Source: Physcia stellaris (Eukaryota; Ascomycota; Lecanoromycetes; Caliciales; Physciaceae). From it: 64,000 bases of DNA. Position numbers and translations under genes: made by a program. The notes beneath the pieces are model-generated. The model was not told where the DNA came from, did no database searches, and saw only the letters and a list, made by a program, of their open reading frames with translations. Of this stretch, positions 59,903 to 64,000 are shown one piece after another; positions within the stretch are counted from its first letter, which is position 1; each line of letters begins with the position of its first letter. The stretch is taken from NCBI GenBank assembly GCA_018902385.1, contig JABSSW010000035.1:372001-436000 (forward strand), in the 5' to 3' direction.

Positions 59903-61297
59903 CTGGGACTGGTGACGAAGATGTCGAGGCTCATCCAGGAGTGAAGATATTGTGTGTATTTGAATTTACTGTCCAGGAGATCACTTCAGCGCCTTCTACC
60001 GGTTTAGATGCATGGCTGTACGGTCAGAGATGACAACACTCATTGATGGAATCTACACTGGGTTTGGTGAGCGTCTGACTTTACTTGTGTTTACCAGGTG
60101 ACATATGATTTACTTACGCGAAGGCACCTATCGGTGAACTCGGGGGCTGAGCTGTACCCTGTTGGCCGCTTGATTAACCAACGGCACGTCAAGCTTAGGC
60201 TGGCGGGCACGCGCATTAGGTAGGACAGTCGGTAGTACGAGTACGAGTACTTTTTTCAGCACAGTGTGGCCTGCGCCCTGCAGGCGGTTGGAGACGGCTG
60301 CACCCACTAGATGCCGAAATGATAACTGTAACCTGATAATGGTGGCAAGGAATTCACCCTCCAACAACGCTGATTCTGTGTCGACTCCGTGCGGATTGTC
60401 GTCGACATCAACAGGTCAATGAATACATGTAAAGAGAAATCGAAAAGATGGCACTCCGTACCGTAGCCCAATCAAAGTTTGCAAAAACGCCGAACCATCT
60501 CGGTTAATTTCTTCATTCACTCGACGATTTAAGCTAAAGGGCATGTGAGCATCAAGCTGATGTGTAATACCTGGAATCCTGACTGGAAAACCGGAAACAG
60601 GATCGATTCCACAGGTTCTTCATTACCACATCCGTTTCTTCTGTACTCACAATCTAAAAGATGGGCTGTCGTGATTCCACCGTGACCGACCACTTTGCGG
60701 CGCTCAGCAGAGGTGGTAATACTTCTGCCAGTTGAACCCGTTTGTCACCTTCCGTTTAGTCTTTAGAGCGAGTGGAATCAAGATTGGATATGGAAGGTCC
60801 TAATTCAACTTACCCGGACATGAATCTAGCGATACCAGGGTCACTCGATCATCTGTGAACGTATTGAGAAAGGGGCCAGATATGATGTCTTTCCTGAGTC
60901 TGCCAATCATCTCTATCATCCTATCATCGGCACTCAACTCCCTCCAAAGCGAACCAACTGCTATTGGTTGTAAAGCAGCCTCTCAAAGTCTCGAGGGGGT
61001 CTCGAGGGATGTGCCAAGACCTCGGTTGATAGGGTTCCGCCGCTACTGATGCTCCCCCGCGGCCTCGCCGTCTCATTCTAGCCAATTATACGCACGATGA
61101 CACCCCCTTTCAACGTCGATTGATCCAAATCGACGGAACAGCCGACCAGCAGCAAGCGTGCAACAACACCGCAATAATGCAGGAATCCCGGTGTATGAGA
61201 CCTTTTCCTCGCATGTCGCTCTCCATGTTGTCTATAACCTCCAGCACCCCACACTGCTATCCACCGTCGTCTTCCTCCCCATGTCGCCTCCTTGAAA
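59903..61297. promoter_or_regulatory. Long divergent region between deaminase and nucleoside transporter
   Basis: About 1.4 kb between the two divergent starts. It has no supported gene. Its length suggests regulated, nutrient-dependent expression, but no operator (GATA-type clusters, for instance) was established. Confidence 0.4.
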
Positions 61298-63855
61298 ATG
61301 TCGACCCAGGATCATATCGATGTCTCTCATGCTCCCCACGGCCATAATGTCTCTGCTCAGCATCGCGTAGTCGAGAACGATGATCCAGCCCTGAAAACAT
61401 CGCAGGAGCATCAACATAGTCATTTGCATCATGACAAACACGCCGAGCAAGGTTGCAATGATGAGGTCGTATACTCTGAAGGCACAACCTTTGAGAAAAG
61501 CACAATCCCACCTCAAGATGCACAGGATCATGACCTAGCACGGAGGCGCCGCGCAGAATCGGCAAAGAAGAATGTCGATATAGATGACACCGAGAAAGGT
61601 TCAATCAGCCCTGACCGTTTCGACGAGGACGATCCTCGGACCCACACACTCTCGAGCTACTATTCCAGATACCGTATCTTTGCTCATATTTTCATATGGC
61701 TGTTCTTTACCGGGTTCGTGCTTTGGTTCCCTTGCTATCAAAATCAGTCTTAGCTCTCACGTGGCGCAGTGACCGAACATCATGCGAGGAGGATAGCTGC
61801 TGACCGCTTACAGATGGTGGATTGCAAGCTTAGTGCTGCATCGAAAAGATCCGTTAAGCTCGAGAACCGGCTGGCTGAAGCCATTCCTCCTCTACCTCGT
61901 CATCACTCTGCGGCTTTTCTTCTTCCATGTTCCAATCAGTATCGTAACTAAGCCCATGCACATAGTCTGGAACAACACTGCCGTTGTGTTTGCCAACCTT
62001 GTTCCCGACAAGCTGAAGATTCCATTAAGCGCAGCTTTAGTGGTCGCGGTGATTCTCATTGGCGGATTCGCTAGCGCCGAGAGTCAGGACAACACTCGAG
62101 GCAATCGCGCTGTGTCTCTCTTTGGCCTTGCTGTGATCATTTTCGCCATGTGGGCTACATCGAGAGATCGAAGAAAAATAAAATGGCATACCGTCATCGT
62201 GGGAATGTTGGTACAGTTCATCGTTGCCTTGTTCGTCCTAAGGTCAGGGGTTGGCTGTAAGTTTCTCCCTAACATCAACACTGTATGTGTGACTGAATGG
62301 ACTGTGGTAGTTGATATTTTCGCTTTCGTGTCGGAGCTTGCCAGAGATCTTCTAGGCTTTGCTGATCAAGGAACCTCCTTCCTGACGGCTGAATCGGTTC
62401 CTGCCCTTGGATGGTTCCTTACAGGTGTTTTACCAGCCGTTATATTTTTTGTTGCCCTGGTGCAGCTCCTGTACTACCTAGGCTTTATTCAATGGTTCAT
62501 TGGGAAATTCGCCGTCTTCTTCTTCTGGTCTATGCGCGTTTCTGGCGCCGAAGCCGTGGTCGCAGCAGCCTCACCCTTTATTGGACAGGGGGAATCAGCA
62601 ATCCTGATCAAGCCTTTTGTGACCCACCTAACACAAGCGGAGCTGCATCAGATTATGTGCTCCGGTTTTGCAACGATCGCTGGAAGTGTCCTTGTGGCGT
62701 ATATTGCTCTGGGCGTCAACGGGCAAGCGCTCGTATCTTCTTGTATCATGAGCATTCCAGCAAGTCTAGCGATTAGTAAGCTTCGATACCCCGAGTCTGA
62801 GGAGACCCTTACAAGTGGGCGAGTGGTGATACCGGATGACGATGAGCACCGTTCGGCGAATTCCCTTCACGCGTTTGCCAATGGTGCGTGGCTGGGCCTT
62901 AAGATTGCTGGTATGATACTCTCGACTTTACTATGCATTATTGCGCTCCTAGGGCTCGCAAATGGCCTCCTTACTTGGTGGGGTCGTTATCTCAATATCA
63001 ACGATCCTCCTTTAACTGTGGAACTCATCGTGGGCTATATCTGCTATCCAATTGCCTTTCTCCTAGGGTACGTATTTTTCGAGCCTTATCTTTCTACCCA
63101 GCCCCTCAGTCACTCGCCCCGGATCATATTGAGCGCCGGTTTCCTTTCTATTTTGTGTCTAGTATCATCCCAAAAACCGACCAAACGGGAAACGAATAAC
63201 CTGTAGCTCGACTTGGGACGAATACCGGATCCAACTTTTCATTCATACCACATCCAAGTCGGAAAACCCAAAAAGGGTAACCTTGATTTGACAAAGAGTC
63301 TATCCCGTTTCGACCATAATTTGCGTCCAGGGCGAGTGCATTAGGCCTCAAGACAAGTTTTCTCTGCGATCGGCCAGAGACATGGCTCTTAGCCAACGTA
63401 TACTCGAGGGTTGCAAAGCTGACTCTTGACTCATGAATAGGGTTCCGCGTACTCCTAATGGAGACATCCTGAAGGTTGGCCAATTGATTGGCACTAAGCT
63501 CATTGCTGTAGGGCGAATCCCCTCTACAACTTGACCTCTTGATCGCTGACGTTGAGCCTCACAGAATGAGTTCGTGGCTTATAAGGCACTTCAAACCGAC
63601 CCAGGATATGCTGATCTGTCCCCTCGATCCCGTCTTATTGCCACCTACGCGCTGTGCGGGTTTGCCAATCTCGGAAGTCTTGGAACTCAGATAGGGGTTC
63701 TTTCACAGATTGCCCCTAGCCGTAGCGGCGATGTGAGCAGGCTGGCAATATCAGCATTGATCGCTGGTGCTCTCAGCACCTTAACCAGTGCTAGCATTGC
63801 AGGGCTTCTTGTTACCGATCAGGCTGCATACTTTACGCCAAGCGCAGCTAGATAG
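61298..63855 (+). CDS. Concentrative nucleoside transporter (CNT/NupC family)
   Basis: Five exons (61298-61713, 61814-62256, 62311-63067, 63441-63507, 63565-63855) sum to 1,974 nt, or 657 residues, the length of eukaryotic CNTs. After a His- and Asp-rich cytosolic N-terminus ([17 protein letters not shown]) come many membrane segments. Family motifs include [73 protein letters not shown] and [10 protein letters not shown], then [20 protein letters not shown]. CNTs couple inward nucleoside movement to Na+ or H+ at the plasma membrane. The 373-nt fourth intron is several times longer than its neighbours and carries a dispersed repeat; the join restores [19 protein letters not shown]. The start at 61298 is the first ATG of the frame. 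The gene is divergent from the adenosine deaminase, so uptake and deamination are probably linked. Confidence 0.93.
63207..63430 (+). repeat. Intronic copy of the dispersed repeat also found at 26011
   Basis: This copy lies wholly inside the 373-nt intron (63068-63440) of the nucleoside transporter. Its first 54 nt align gap-free to 26011-26064, and here all ten transition differences are the G or C state. It is therefore the better-preserved copy. Its full extent and family are unknown. Confidence 0.65.
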
Positions 63856-64000
63856 ATGCTGATATCAGTAATCGAAAGTTGATAGTCAGCCCCCACAATG
63901 GGGTGAGGACTCGGAACACTACATCAGGTCTATGGAAGTATATCTCTAATATATGTATGCACGGGACATCTAGAGGCATCGAGTCAGTCAAGTGCTCTGG

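Overview
The window is nuclear DNA of a filamentous ascomycete (Pezizomycotina). The evidence is many short spliceosomal introns (about 45-110 nt, GT...AG with CTRAY-like branch sites), a conserved set of fungal housekeeping genes, an AbaA-like TEA-domain regulator, and repeats decayed by C-to-T/G-to-A changes of the kind left by repeat-induced point mutation (RIP). Order and genus cannot be fixed from the sequence alone. All exon joins below were made by hand; for most multi-exon genes the exon lengths sum to an exact open frame, which supports the models.

Layout. 1-8 kb: the 3' part of an ABCC-type ABC transporter, then a divergent pair encoding an acyl-CoA/aryl-CoA ligase-like enzyme (-) and a vanillyl-alcohol-oxidase-type flavoenzyme (+), a plausible phenolic-compound module. 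9-14 kb: a small secreted cysteine protein and a large sterol-glucosyltransferase-type enzyme that carries a Vps13/ATG2-like segment and ubiquitin-interacting motifs. 14-16 kb: non-coding, with a decayed 228-bp tandem repeat. 16-24 kb: COMPASS subunit SWD1 (-), divergent from RPB1 (+), the largest subunit of RNA polymerase II; its C-terminal domain is degenerate and split by many introns with micro-exons. 24-27 kb: gene-poor, AT-rich and RIP-like, holding a 527-bp foldback element with perfect 81-bp inverted arms and TA flanks. 27.5-31 kb: tRNA-His guanylyltransferase THG1 and a DUF155/RMD1-family membrane protein. 31-39 kb: AbaA-like TEA factor (with a GC-AG intron), the ribosome-biogenesis protein MRD1, and a dynein light chain. 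39.5-42.8 kb: a decayed DUR3-type urea permease. 45-48 kb: a 1,095-residue single-exon protein with two C-terminal membrane helices. 51-57.6 kb: autophagy lipid-transfer protein ATG2. 58-64 kb: an ADGF/CECR1-type adenosine deaminase (frameshifted), divergent from a concentrative nucleoside transporter whose fourth intron holds a repeat homologous to the decayed one near 26 kb.

How the genes work together. Informational and essential functions (RPB1, SWD1, THG1, MRD1, ATG2, dynein LC8) are intact. Lesions are confined to dispensable scavenging and transport genes (ABC transporter, DUR3, adenosine deaminase). The deaminase/nucleoside-transporter pair and the dead urea permease all belong to nitrogen and purine salvage.
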